A stretch of 64,000 nucleotides of DNA, from the NCBI GenBank assembly GCA_029706075.1, contig JAINUG010000004.1, positions 232,001-296,000 on the forward strand. Direction: 5' to 3'. Origin of the DNA: Aldrovandia affinis (lineage: Eukaryota > Chordata > Actinopteri > Notacanthiformes > Halosauridae). Below are positions 22,843 through 34,294 of this stretch, in pieces. The translations under genes were made by a program, and so were the position numbers. The stretch's first letter is position 1; each line of letters begins with the position of its first letter. The notes under the pieces were generated by a model. It made no database searches and was not told where the DNA came from. It saw only the letters and a list, made by a program, of their open reading frames with translations.

Positions 22843-23117
22843 CCACACAGCCGAGCGCCCAAGCCCCCGTCATGTCACCCGTGACACGGGAAGACACAGC
22901 TCACAAACCAGGCTCGCCGCACAAACACTGTGCTGCTGTCACTGAAGGGACACGCCCCCCTGGGACTCACCAGCAGACAGGTGAGGGACGTAAGCAAGGA
23001 AGTCCTCGTGTGTCTGTACAGAGGAGCTCCAGGGAGTCCCTGACGGACTGGTCATGAGGCGTAGCCACGGGCATCCTGTACCACCTGAGCACACCTGGGA
23101 TTCACCTGGGGGCGGGA

Positions 23118-23485
23118 AGAAAGAGACACACACACATGAGAGACTGGGACAGGATAGAGGGCAACAGAGAGGGATGGAGAGAAGGAGAGCACGTAAGAGA
23201 GAAGAGAGGGAGTTTGAAATAGACAGGAAGAGAAGGAGAACAAGAGAGGGAGGGAGAGAGAGAGAAGGGTGAAAGAGGACACAAGGAGGGGGAAGGAGAG
23301 ACAGTGAGGCGAGGGAGGAGGAAGAGAGAGCGAGGTACTAAGGGAGCAGAGGGAGAGAGAGTAGAAGCAGAAAGGAGGGTGACAGAGAGAGGAAGAGGGG
23401 ACGACAGCAGGGGAAGAGAGGGACACGCAGAGACAGAAAGTGAGCGAGAAAGGAGGGAGAAAGAGAGAGCAGAAGAGCGTGAGCG
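23118..23485. repeat. long polypurine tract
   Basis: About 370 bases of GA/GGA-rich sequence, the second longest such tract in the window after 54948-55215 if purity is considered. Frames through it are compositional artefacts. Confidence 0.85.
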
Positions 23486-23519
23486 GCAGCTCGCCTGCAG
23501 CAGGCGAGAGGTCAATCAT

Positions 23520-23725
23520 CCCAAAAAATGACACGAGCCGCAGAGGCGCAGGCCCCGAATTACCCCAGCCTTATCCCTCACACATCCTGCGAAATTACCA
23601 TTAGGACGAGGTGATTACGCTACATTAAAAAGCCATAAACACGGCAGCAAAGTGAACGGGAACAGTGGAGCTGTCACCTCGTCATTCATCACGGCGTTCC
23701 TTCCGGGGAGATCGTCAAGTCATGG
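23520..23725. promoter_or_regulatory. candidate conserved non-coding element
   Basis: GAATTACCCCAGCC, GAAATTACCATTAGGACG, GTGATTACGCTACATTAAAA: unique sequence with repeated ATTA cores, directly after the polypurine tract. Confidence 0.25.
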
Positions 23726-26700
23726 AGGCATTAAGTGGGACAGAAACAGGTGCTACCGGCCGCAAATGACTCTGTTCTATCAATTATACACCGCGCTGCG
23801 GCTAATGGGCCCCAGACTGCGCCGGGGCTGGGGCGGAGTCGCGCCTCCGACACGGCGCAGGAGAGAGCCCCCGTGACGTGCTCCGGCCTCGCGGAGCGGG
23901 GCCAATCCGTGTTTTAATGCTAAACGCGTATCACTGAACACGGTACAAGATTATCCCCAAGGTAAAATGTCTTGTGAAGAAGTGAAAACAAACAACAAAA
24001 GAAAACTACGTCAAATTTTTCATTTTGGCTTGGGGGCAAGTTCTCTATTCCCCAGCATCTAACTCCCCCACTCCCCCATTCCCCCAGCCCCATCAGTATT
24101 CACTGCACAGACACAGGTGCAGGTGCTCAGCTGCTTGTGTTTTGAGTTCTAACGTTCCTCCAGATAACTGTGGCCCCAGTATTGTTTTGCGAACTCCCCC
24201 TGCTTTTCACAACAGAGAGAAAGGATAAAAACACACACACAAAAACACTATGCTAATGAGAGTCACACAGCTGCTTCCAAATCACTTTTTCTCTCTTCCT
24301 CTCCCCCTTGGGGGAAACAGAGCAGAAACAGTTGATGAAAAACACACAGGCTTGGGTAGGAAATAAAAAGAGTGACTCGTTAAAGTCACTACAGCCTGTC
24401 CCCCCCCACCCCACCCCACCCCAACCAGAGCAATAGCTTTATTTAATACATGATTCATGCTCGTGGCTCACTCTACTGTGAATAGATGTGAATTATTTTG
24501 ACACTACACACCAATTTAATCAAGTGTGGCCTGCATGCACTATACAAATTGCATTGTTGAAACAACACAAGTCATGTTTTCTGGGTAAATAAGAAATATC
24601 TTTCTCCTGGCTATAAGACCTTACTGGAGCAGTACAAATGTGAAATGTGAGGACAAAGTAGTACTGTAAGTGACAATGTTGCCAACGGGTATGTAAGTGC
24701 CAGACCTTCTCATAATCCAGTCCTTTCATACGTGGCTTTGACTTTTTTTCCATTTATTTTCAGACTAATTGAACCTAGGAACAAACAAACAAACAAATGA
24801 ATGAACAAATTTGTTTTCATTTTCATATCATGCTGTCAATCTAACAGGATTATAAGACATCGAAAGAAAATGACATTACGTATTATATTTACTTAATACA
24901 TTCACATATTCTTTTTCCATCAATACATATTCTATTATCAGTGACGCAGATGTTACAGACTACAGGTCAGGGGGAAAAAATAGAGACAAAATAGAATATG
25001 ATAGACACTGAACTACCCTGCAAGTAATTCAAAGGGAAGAATTTGATTACAGCACACATGTTCTCAAAACAAAGTAAAGCAGGGCTGATTCTACAAGGCC
25101 TCACTCCTGCTCTACCTGTAACTGACTTAGAACCACATACAGTTAGGTGCCAGCATCCCATTATATCCTATTAAACACCTGGACATCGCCATTTCCTATT
25201 TTAGGTGATCAATCGATCAATTGTATTTTTATATAACGCCAGGTGTCCCGGGGCGCGGAACAATTAAAACATATGGCAGAAGTGCAAGCAGAGCAGGGCA
25301 TTTTAAATCAGTTACATACACATACACATACAACAGCCATTACATCTACACAAAATGGTCAATTCATACACAACACATGAAAGCACTATCAAAGAGAAAT
25401 GTCTTCACTAAAAAGCAGCAATTGTTTCAGCATTTCTGATCACCAGCAGGTGATGCTAGTCAATCTTTTTGAATCCATAAATGAGGTATAATGGATTAAA
25501 AAAAGACATGGGAATGCCCATTTTAATTCACCTAGTCTACATGTTGGGCAAATTCTGCATGTGTGTATATATATATATATATATAGACAAAACTTGTATT
25601 TCAGTGTGTTTATGAGCAAGCTGCCACTGTCACACTGGTAGGTGTTGTTTTTCAAACAAAACTAAACTGGAGCCAGACTGGGGGCCCACCTGTTTCAGTC
25701 TGCAGTCACAGACAGTTAACCTCAAACATCTGAAAGTCCCAGCAAAGTCACCCAAGCCCAAACTCCGTGTAGCTGCACACTCACAGCCAGTTCAAATTAA
25801 TTCTTCCAACAGGGACCCAAAGACAGAAAACTCACGCATAAATTCTGAACAATCAAAAAAAGGTAAGATATAACGTTACAGAAAATGCGATTACGTTCAT
25901 TATCTCTAGCTTCGTGGAAAAATGATGTGTTTTGGTTGGCTGGCCACGTCAAGTGTGTATAATTCCATGCTATTCCTCTTATAAGTAGTTTCGCGTGCGT
26001 ATCCTACTTCTTTTAAGTAATTGGACCAAAATTTGAGTAATAAAGTTAGCAACTTAAGATTGCTAGAACTGTCGAAAGATCTCACTCGGAATGCATTGTA
26101 AGCAAATAATTTACGGGTTAAAATGAACGAAATAATATTTCATATTCTTTTGCAATGGTAGCTCGCTATTACATTTTTGTACATCACAATCAACGATTGA
26201 AAGGATGCCATATTCACCTAGCAAACTAGCCGGATGAAAGGTGAAAGGTTTGAGGGATTTCAGCTGTAAGAGCTAACGTTAGGTTGGTTGGATGGTTAAC
26301 GTTAGTCAGGTAAAGTTGGAGCGTCTTAGTAGGTAGCTAACGTTTGTACAACCTACATGATGATTTCAAACTGCCAGAAAGAAATGGGACTACTAGTAAT
26401 TAAGCATTATTTAAATTACTCAATAAATATCCTTTCTTTGAAATGTATGTAATTAGAGAATTCAATAGTTTGTTTGGTGGAGATAACCTGGCTAGTTTGC
26501 TAACTGCCTATGGTTGGCTAACCCAACTATCTAGAAAGCAATTTAATTGATCTGACACAACAGGTTATCGGTCGTCGCACAAGTAACATAACAACATAAA
26601 AAGCATCTGTAACATACTGTCTATAACCGTAGCTTTTTCTTATGAATTTTTTAATGTAAACAACTATTTTCATAATCGTTAAAACCACCAAATAAATAGA

Positions 26701-26739
26701 TTGTTTTTATTGTTTGGAGGATTGTAAATCTACATTAAA
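23726..26739. other. region upstream of rag2, no gene assigned
   Basis: AT-rich and mostly unique. TAACGTTAG words recur at about 26274, 26297 and 26338. If an IFTAP-like gene is present, its 5' exons should lie here, but I could not identify them. Confidence 0.4.
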
Positions 26740-26900
26740 ACATACCCCTCTTTTCCCAGCAACGACGACGCCGAATAATGCACCCTGGGACATTGAGTTT
26801 TATGCTTTTCCATAGCTAAAAAAAAATAGCGGAAAAGACTACATCCTCCAAAGCGCAAGATTGCAGCTATTTCTGAGTCTTTAAAGAATCACTGCATATA
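26740..26900. promoter_or_regulatory. possible divergent promoter upstream of rag2
   Basis: The stretch carries GACTACATCCTCCAAAGCGC (26838-26857), similar to the ZNF143/THAP11 element of housekeeping promoters. It also has a - strand donor (AGAGGG then GTATGT, exon end 26746) that could terminate a short non-coding exon of a gene leaving leftwards. Together with the possible IFTAP-like exon this suggests a promoter between two divergent genes. No TATA box is evident. Confidence 0.3.
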
Positions 26901-27160
26901 GCATAAAGGTTCCGGGGTACCTGGTAGCACTTGCATCTATCTGTTGTTGCTGACACGCGATAAACTAGGATACCTAAATTACGTCATGTTTTTAGCTATG
27001 GCAATAAAAAACAAATATTGCTTAATTTATTTTAATGTATTTCAATCAAAGAGAAGACCCCATTGAAATAGATATTTCAGATTAGGCTTGGAGATTCAGC
27101 TAAAACTTGTCGCTTGTAATTTGTCATAAATTAGCTAACAGTATCTTCCTGATTTGTGTT

Positions 27161-27186
27161 CTCCCTGCAGTCGTCTGCGCAGCAGC
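27161..27186 (+). other. rag2: rag2 5' splice acceptor and end of 5' UTR
   Basis: A pyrimidine-rich stretch ending in CTCCCTGCAG (AG at 27169-27170) precedes 16 untranslated bases and the RAG2 start codon. In other vertebrates rag2 has one or more non-coding 5' exons spliced to a single coding exon, so this is read as that junction. The upstream non-coding exon was not located. Confidence 0.75.
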
Positions 27187-28801
27187 ATGTCCTTGCAGTC
27201 GGTTACCATGGTGAACTGCGCAGGCCTGCTGCAGCCTGGCTGCTCCCTGCTGCAGCTGGATGGGGACGTGTTCCTGTTCGGGCAGAAGGGCTGGCCCAAG
27301 CGGTCCTGCCCGACAGGGGTGTTCAGCGTGCGGCTGAAGAAGGGCCAGCTCAAGCTTAGGGCCATCAGCTTCTCCAACGACTCCTGCTACCTTCCCCCTC
27401 TGCGCTCCCCAGCCGTGACGCACCTCGAACCCTGGGCCGGAGACCCAGAGTGCTACGTCATCCACGGCGGTCGCACCCCCAACAACGAGCTGTCTGCGAG
27501 CCTGTATGTGCTGGGCCTGGATAGCCGCGGCAGTAACCGCAAGGTGACCCTGCGCTGCCAGGAGAGGGAGCTGATGGGGGACCTGCCGGGGCCGCGGTAC
27601 GGGCACACGGTCAGCGTGGTGCGGAGCCGGGGGAAGAGAGCCTGTGTAATGTTTGGGGGCGGTCCCACAGGCCGCCGAGCGAGAGGACCACAGACAACTG
27701 GAACAGCGTGGTGGACTGCCCCCCGCAGGTGTACCTCATCGACCTGGAGTTTGGTTGCTGCTCCGCCCACATCCTGCCCGAGCTGACCGACGGCCAGTCC
27801 TTCCACCTGGCGCTGTCCCGCGAAGACTGCGTCTACATCCTGGGGGGCCACAGCCTGACGTCCGACGCCCGCCCCCCCCGGCTGTTCCGTTTGCGGGTGG
27901 AGCTCCTGCTGGGCAGCCCCCTGCTCACCTGCGAGTCCCTGGACTCTGGCCTGTCCCTGACCAGTACCATCGCCACCCGCGTCGGCGATGTTGGCGGCTC
28001 GGCGCACGAGTACGTGGTCCTGGGCGGGTACCAGTCCGAGTCCGAGAAGCGGCTGGAGTGCAGCCGGGTGGTGCTGGATGAGGCCGGGATCCGGATCGAA
28101 CCGCGGGATGCGCCGCCGTGGACCGGCGAGATCAGCCACAGCCGAACCTGGTTCGGCGGGAGCCTTGGGGAGGGGAGCGCCCTCATCGGCGTCCCCTCAG
28201 AGGGCCGCCCCGCCCCGCCGGACGCACACTGCTTCTACCTGGTGAGCTTCGGGCCGGAGGGGGCGGGGGAGGACCCGACGCAGGGCTGCAGCCAGGAGTC
28301 CACGGATTTCGAAGACTCCGCCCCTCTGGAGGACTCGGAGGAGCTGTACTTCGGCCGCGAGCCGCACGAGCTGGACGACAGCAGCGACGGGGAGGGTGAC
28401 ACCTACAACGAGGAGGACGAGGATGACGAGTCCCAGACGGGGTACTGGGCCAAGTGCTGCCCGGGCTGCCTGGTGGACCCCAACACCTGGGAGCCCTACT
28501 ACTCCACCGAGCTGTCCCGGCCCGCCATGATCTTCTGCTCCACGGGCGCCGAGGACGGCCACTGGGTCCACGCACACTGCATGGACCTCCCCGAGGCACT
28601 GCTGCTGCAGCTCTCCCAGAACAGCAGCAAGTACTTCTGCCTGGACCACGGGGGGCTGCCCTGGCCCGAGCCCCGACCCCGCCCCGCCGCGCCCCGCTGC
28701 CCCTCAAACGCCCCCCCATGAAGACGCAGCACCGGAAGGCCCCCGTCAAGCTGAAGATGACCCCCGCCAAAAAGAGCTTCCTCAGGAGGCTGTTCGATTG
28801 A
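27187..28801 (+). CDS. rag2: RAG2, recombination-activating protein 2 (frame interrupted twice)
   Basis: RAG2 is the regulatory partner of the V(D)J recombinase and acts in the nucleus of developing lymphocytes. The start ATG (MSLQSV) lies 17 bases after a strong splice acceptor, which fits the family's intronless coding exon with a spliced 5' UTR. Visible parts in order: kelch beta-propeller (about residues 1-350, with GQKGWPKRSCPTGVF and DSCYLPPLR), acidic hinge (about 375-418), PHD finger (about 419-490, starting GYWAKCCPGC), and the C-terminus KKSFLRRLFD. The aromatic cage that reads H3K4me3 in mammals is matched by Y420, M448 and W460. Restored length is about 538 residues, against about 530 in zebrafish. 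Two one-base deletions break the frame: one in the G-run at 27655-27659 (near codon 157) and one near 28671-28680. Without correction the protein stops early. Convergent with rag1. Identity is certain; intactness is not. Confidence 0.97.
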
Positions 28802-31800
28802 CCGCAGCGCCCATAGACTCACCATGGCCATGGTTCGCGCTCCTCAAAGCAGCAATGGTGCTGTGATTGTGATGCAGTGGGTTATGAGCTAGTGTGTGTG
28901 TGTGTGGTTTTCAGATTTTTAGAAAACCCCAATTCCTATTGAGTCTATGATAAATGAGTATAAGATTGGCAATGTGCATTGGTATTAAAACGCTGACTGT
29001 TTAACATTAAAATGCTGGAGTTGCATTTTGTTTGAAGTTTTAACATTTTGCTACGCTGAATCTTTGTTCCTCGGCATCCTCCCGTCTAGTTTATTAAAAA
29101 ATTAGCTCAGATTTTTTTTATTACCTGGAATGTTTTCTAACAACAACAAAATAAATAAATAATTGTGATGATTTAAAAATGATTTAATCAATAAAGATTG
29201 TCAAATGAATTGCATACGTGTGCGTTTTCTGTCGTTTGAACAGTATGGGGAAAAGATCTGGATAGCACAAACACTGAACTCAAAGAAAGGTATTGCTGAA
29301 CGGCAGTTATGATGTTATAATCCTTAGGTTTAAACCATTTTTGTGTGAACCCACAGGTAGGGAAGCAATCACATCCCTCCAGACCAAGCACTATTACTGC
29401 ATTCGATTTTGCACCGGCACACAAATAAATAAAGACACAAAGCTGTGTATCCCATTTACAGCCCTGTCAGCGTAATACCATCGAAAATTACCTTTAAAAA
29501 GTTTAGAATTTATTGCAAATTATTGACAGGTTGGCTAGATTACAATAATATATATTCCATCATTCCACATTTTGCTGCTTGTTGTAAGGACCTCAAATAT
29601 TGTCCCTCAGGATATTGTGTTCAAGGACCCTTGATCACAGTTGATGATTGTCAATAGAACTCATATGTTTCTGTCTCATTGTATGACAGTGAAATGCATG
29701 CAATTAATGACGCACTGCTGCAACCAAAGACGATTGTATGTATTGTTTATTACATATTTCAAACCACATGATGTGCCATTTCAAAAAAATCACATAACAT
29801 GTTCCATCACAAAAACATCTTAAACCACAAACCAGTGCTTTAATACAACATACAAATATCTTTATAAAGGTCATTGCAATGAGTGCTGCTGTAAATACAT
29901 CAAATGGAATAGTGTATAGTCTGAAAATATGTCAAAATAACAAACAAAATAATATTGCAGAGGTGTACACTAATTGTGTAAACTCCTTTCTGGTGCAAAA
30001 ATTCATAAATAAAACAAACCACCAAGGAATATTTAACCACAAAACAACAAAATAATCAAAGTTACGTGGCTTTCTTCCACGCATGCTATATGGTGTCAGA
30101 GCTTTAGTGTACATACATAGTGTGGAAAAGATCAAATGAAAACGAATCAAAAAGATGGTGTTGAATTCATATTCATCCAATTCCATCCAAAATGTCATCC
30201 TCCCTTATTATGGAAACACATTTAACAGCAAAACATTATCAAATATTTAACACACATCTGCTATGAAAAAAAAATAAGACAATAGTACTGGAGAGAATAT
30301 AATGTTTGTCTTATTCCTCATTAATAAAATGTTTCAAATGTTTTTGTTATACGCATATATGTACATAATTCTGCTGGTAAAAGCCCCAGAGACTATGCAC
30401 TTATTAAGACATTTTCATGACTTGAGTGACAGCAATTGTAAATGAAAATATAGAGTTACAGTTACAGTGCTAAAAATGTCAATGGAAGTCAATTGAAAAA
30501 AACCAACAGAGCCAAAATGGCAAACAAACTCAGACAATGAAATCAAATCTTACTTCAAGCTCTTCTTCTCTTCCTTCCTGTCTCTTTCTATCCTCAATTC
30601 TCCTACCAGCTTTTTAGCTGCCAAATAAAAAGTGCACTTTTATTCAAACTGGAAGAAAAAAACCTATTTTCCAGTGCAATGAAAGTATAAGACAGAGGCA
30701 GCAGCTGACAGAAGGCGTCTGGGTGGAAGGCAATGTAACTTGCCAAATCTCGCTGATGGGCAACATATTGTCTCCAGGCCCAAAACCAGAAATATATAAG
30801 TTCAAGGGCTAGGCCCCTGCCAGGTAAATAATTACAGGTGCTTTCATAATTGTTCAAGACACCCTTACACAGACCAACAGAGTTACAATTTAATGAGGAA
30901 AAAAACCCTGTTGCCCTCATCCAACAAGACTCCATTAATAACATTTTGCGATAAACATATTCTCCCGCTAATTAACAAAAGGTCAGTGTGTTCTTTTATT
31001 TCAGGAATCGAGGTAGAATGGTTACATCTTCCCCCCCCCCATGAACGTTGAAACCTGTAAGGGGATTTCAAGGTCATTCTGCACCACAGGACCCCGGCAT
31101 AAAGCACTAAAGCAATCATATTTCCTTGCGCTCATGAAACAAAGACAATTTGAGTTTCTGTAATTCCATTTCTTTCCGGACCCGGTGATAAATTAATACA
31201 GAAGTCATAAAATGTATGCTCCTTTAACACAATTACCTGTCCGTGACTTACAGTGCTTTCATTTTTTTCCATAAATAACCTTTCTGTATAAATACATGAA
31301 TGTGTCTCAGCCCAGCAGTACAATAAACTGTCCAATATTTCACCAGTGCAAAAGTACAAAAATACAATTTCAGACTTTTATATGCACAAAGAATAGGATA
31401 AAGTATTGCCCAACTAGCATCGTCTGAACTCTGTAATTGTAACATCCTTTTTTCCCCATTTTCTTTCCTTTTAAAAAAAATATGAACTTGAGAAACTAGC
31501 AAGGGTGAATAACACATTAATTCACTTCTTTGAAAGGGTTTTCATTAACTACAATGAATCAATCAAAATGAATAAAACAAAGACATACACAGTTATCATG
31601 TAAAACAATCTATCATTATGGAAATAAATGGTAAAGTGTGCTCATTTTCCTATTCAAGAGCATTATGAGGGCACGAGTGAAACACCTCCAATCAGACCTC
31701 TGTTGGCTGTGTAGCCCTCAGGCCAATTAAAGTAAACGAAATTAAACTCTCTTTCATCATAAGTAGGGAAGTCCCTGAGAGGCACTACATTTCAAACTGT

Positions 31801-32069
31801 GCTGATAATGCTAAACTAACGCAAGAGTTGGCGTTGTTCTATTTGGTACTGCGGCACAAAAAACAAGTTGTTTAAAACATTGATACATTTACATTTAGAA
31901 ACCCTATCTCCCCAGTATGCAGCTTTCCCATTTGAAGTTTCATTTAAATATGACAGTTTAGCCTCTCGTTATCCTACGACTCCGTTCTCAACTCAAACGG
32001 GCAAGGACTTTGTGTGAACATTTGACATTGATTGAATGGAGGAATTCTTCAAAAGATTGATTCTTCCGA
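28802..32069. other. rag2-rag1 intergenic region
   Basis: AT-rich sequence between the two convergent stop codons. It should contain both 3' UTRs: AATAAA for rag2 at 29190, and reverse-strand TTTATT hexamers for rag1 at several places, for example near 30995. I see no coding exon and no recognisable transposon here. Confidence 0.5.
29190..29195 (+). terminator. candidate rag2 polyadenylation signal
   Basis: A canonical AATAAA hexamer lies about 390 bases after the rag2 stop in AT-rich sequence. Other AATAAA-like runs occur near 29150, so the cleavage site used is not fixed by sequence alone. Confidence 0.45.
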
Positions 32070-32200
32070 CCAATAGGTTCAGGTCTTTTTTTGATACTAG
32101 GTGTGGCTTAATAAGTGAAGAGTCTGAAAGATGTCAGACCTCTTCCGGCTATATAAGTCAGATTGCCTCTCACCATTGAAAGCCACTGAAAGTCGAGACT
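32070..32200 (+). promoter_or_regulatory. CCAAT/TATA arrangement in the RAG1-RAG2 intergenic region
   Basis: A CCAAT box (32070-32074) lies 76 bases before TATATAAG (32150-32157), the spacing of a classical RNA polymerase II promoter pointing at the 3' end of rag1. It would produce an rag1 antisense transcript if active. No open reading frame or splice donor just downstream stands out, so this is only motif evidence. Confidence 0.3.
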
Positions 32201-32521
32201 GCATGCCCAACAAGTAGGGAAGGCCAGCAGGTCTAGTCAGTCATCTTGAAATTAGCCATAAAAATGTCTCAAATTATTACTATTTTAATTTTACATTTAT
32301 GTTTAATTTTTATCTTCAGTCGAAACGTTCTGTACCATAATGTCAAATTTAATTAAAATTAAATGTGTCAAATTTCATTCAAGCTGAAAACAAATCTGAC
32401 CTTCCTCCCTACCATACAAGAGGTTTAAAAGTTACCAAACGAAAGCACAAATTCATTGAGCCTTAGAGAGATAACGGTTTTAGCTGGGAACCTCAGAGCG
32501 CTTCATGGGTTTACCCAACGC

Positions 32522-34294
32522 TCAAAAGTCCAAGGTGTCCATGGCATCGAGCTGCATGTCAGCGTCGTCCGGAGTCTCCACCGGGTCGATGGTGGCCTGC
32601 AGGGCCTTGGCGGAGTTCTTGTGGGCCTCCATGAACTTCTGCAGGTACTTGGAGGTGTAGAGCCAGTGGTGCTTCAGAATGTCCTCCAGCTCGAAGATCT
32701 TGGACTGTCGGGCGTTCATCTTCCGGAAGCGGCGGAAGAGCTTGTTCCCGGACTCGTTCCCCTCGCTGGCCCACGCCCCGATGGACCCTTCCCGCTCGAT
32801 GATCTCGGGCACGTGCGCCAGCGTCTTGTGGAGGTAGTTGGTGATCTTGCCGTCGTAGCGGTGCTTGAAGGTGGAGGAGAGGAGCTCGGCGAATCGCTGC
32901 GAGTTAAAGCTGTAGCGGCAGAGCTGGTCGGGGCACTCCTGGGCGGGGCAGGTGGAGCGCCAGACGGGCTTCATCTGCAGGTAGAGCTCCATGAGCTCCC
33001 GCAGCGCCCGTCGCCGATCCTCGCAGGACACCAGCTCGCACACCGCCTCCGCCGCCTCCCGCGTCATCAGCCGCCGCGCGTAGTTCCCGTTCATCCTCAT
33101 CACCGGCTTCAGCTTCATCTTGTTCCTCAGCTGCTTGTCGAGCGCCGACCTCCACCCCCTGCGCTCCTCGCGGCTGGGGACGGGCCCCCCGCCGCCGTGC
33201 CTCAGGTGCACCTCGCCGATCTCGTCCTGGAACAGCTTGTAGAACTCGGCGGCGTTGCCGATGTCGCAGTGCAGCGCGTCCATGGTGGGCTGCATCTCCA
33301 TGAAGGGCTTGGCGGAGACGCCCTTGACGCGGTCGCGCAGCTCGTCCGCCGACTCGCCGTGCGGGTTGCTGCGCCACACCTCGTAGCGCTCGCCGTTCTC
33401 CTCGTGGCTCCGCGTGATGGAGTGCAGCACCATGTTGCGCGAGGCCTGCGCGCGGGTCGAGTCGCAGAGGGTGCAGATGTAGGTGGAGCCCGACGCCTCC
33501 AGACCCTCCATCTCCCGCACCATCTTCTCGTCGTAGCCCGTGCTCCGGAAGTGGAAGCGGAAGGACCGCGGCAGCCCGCCGACGGACAGGATGAGCCGGC
33601 TCTCCTTCATGGCGTCGCGCTCGGCCACCAAGGGCCCGAGGATAGCGGTCAGCGTCTCGTGGTCCGACTCGTCGACAAACATCAGGCACAGCGGCTTGCA
33701 GCTCAGCTCCGAGTTGGGCTTGGGCTCCCGGAAGACCACCACGTCCTCGTCCGAGTCCTCCGCCCGGACGGACACCGACATCACGGTGAAGGAGAACCGC
33801 ACCGCCTTCTCTGGCTGGGCGGGCCCCCCGCCGTGTTTCTCGCTAACGTCGCCCATCCCGTCGCACGACTCCTTGATGACCACGGTGAAACCCGCCGTGC
33901 ACGTGCAGTCCTCCAGCCCGCGCTCCTGCAGACCCTCCATGATGTCTTCCTCCAGGTCCTTCAGCGCCGACACCAGCGCCACGTCGTAGCGGAAGCGCCG
34001 GGTGATGGCGTCCGCGGCGAGAGTCGTCCACGGACGCCGTCCAGCCCGCGATGCCGTCGATGATGCCCACGGCGGTGGAGCTGGACACGCCCTTGAGCGC
34101 CGGCTGCCACTCGAACGGGTGGTAGCCGGGCAGCAGCTCCTTCTCCGCGTTGCGCAGCGTGTGGAGGGGCTGGAAGATCTGGCGCCCACTGGTGGCCTTG
34201 ACCGTGCGGTACATCTTATGGTACTGGCTGCAGCTCAGGAAGGTGTTGACCCGAATGGCCAGACACACCGCAGGGTGCAGTCCAAATCCCCTGC
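32522..34294 (-). CDS. rag1: rag1 coding exon 3 (core, one frameshift)
   Basis: Encodes residues 500-1089: the rest of the nonamer-binding region ([15 protein letters not shown]), the dimerisation and DNA-binding domain, the RNase H-like DDE core and the zinc-binding region (CTLCD ... [10 protein letters not shown]), ending DAMDTLDF. The frame used from 34294 is lost after GWTASVDD. The next frame resumes with [12 protein letters not shown], implying one surplus base at about 34019-34022. From there to the stop the frame is uninterrupted. Confidence 0.95.

Noticed and set aside
27453-28649. Long - strand open frames across rag2
   Set aside because: Shadows of the GC-rich rag2 exon; peptides have no family resemblance.
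32456-34063. 535-codon open frame on the + strand
   Set aside because: Lies exactly opposite rag1 exon 3. High GC at third positions removes stops from the opposite strand. The peptide is Leu/His/Arg-rich with no domain.
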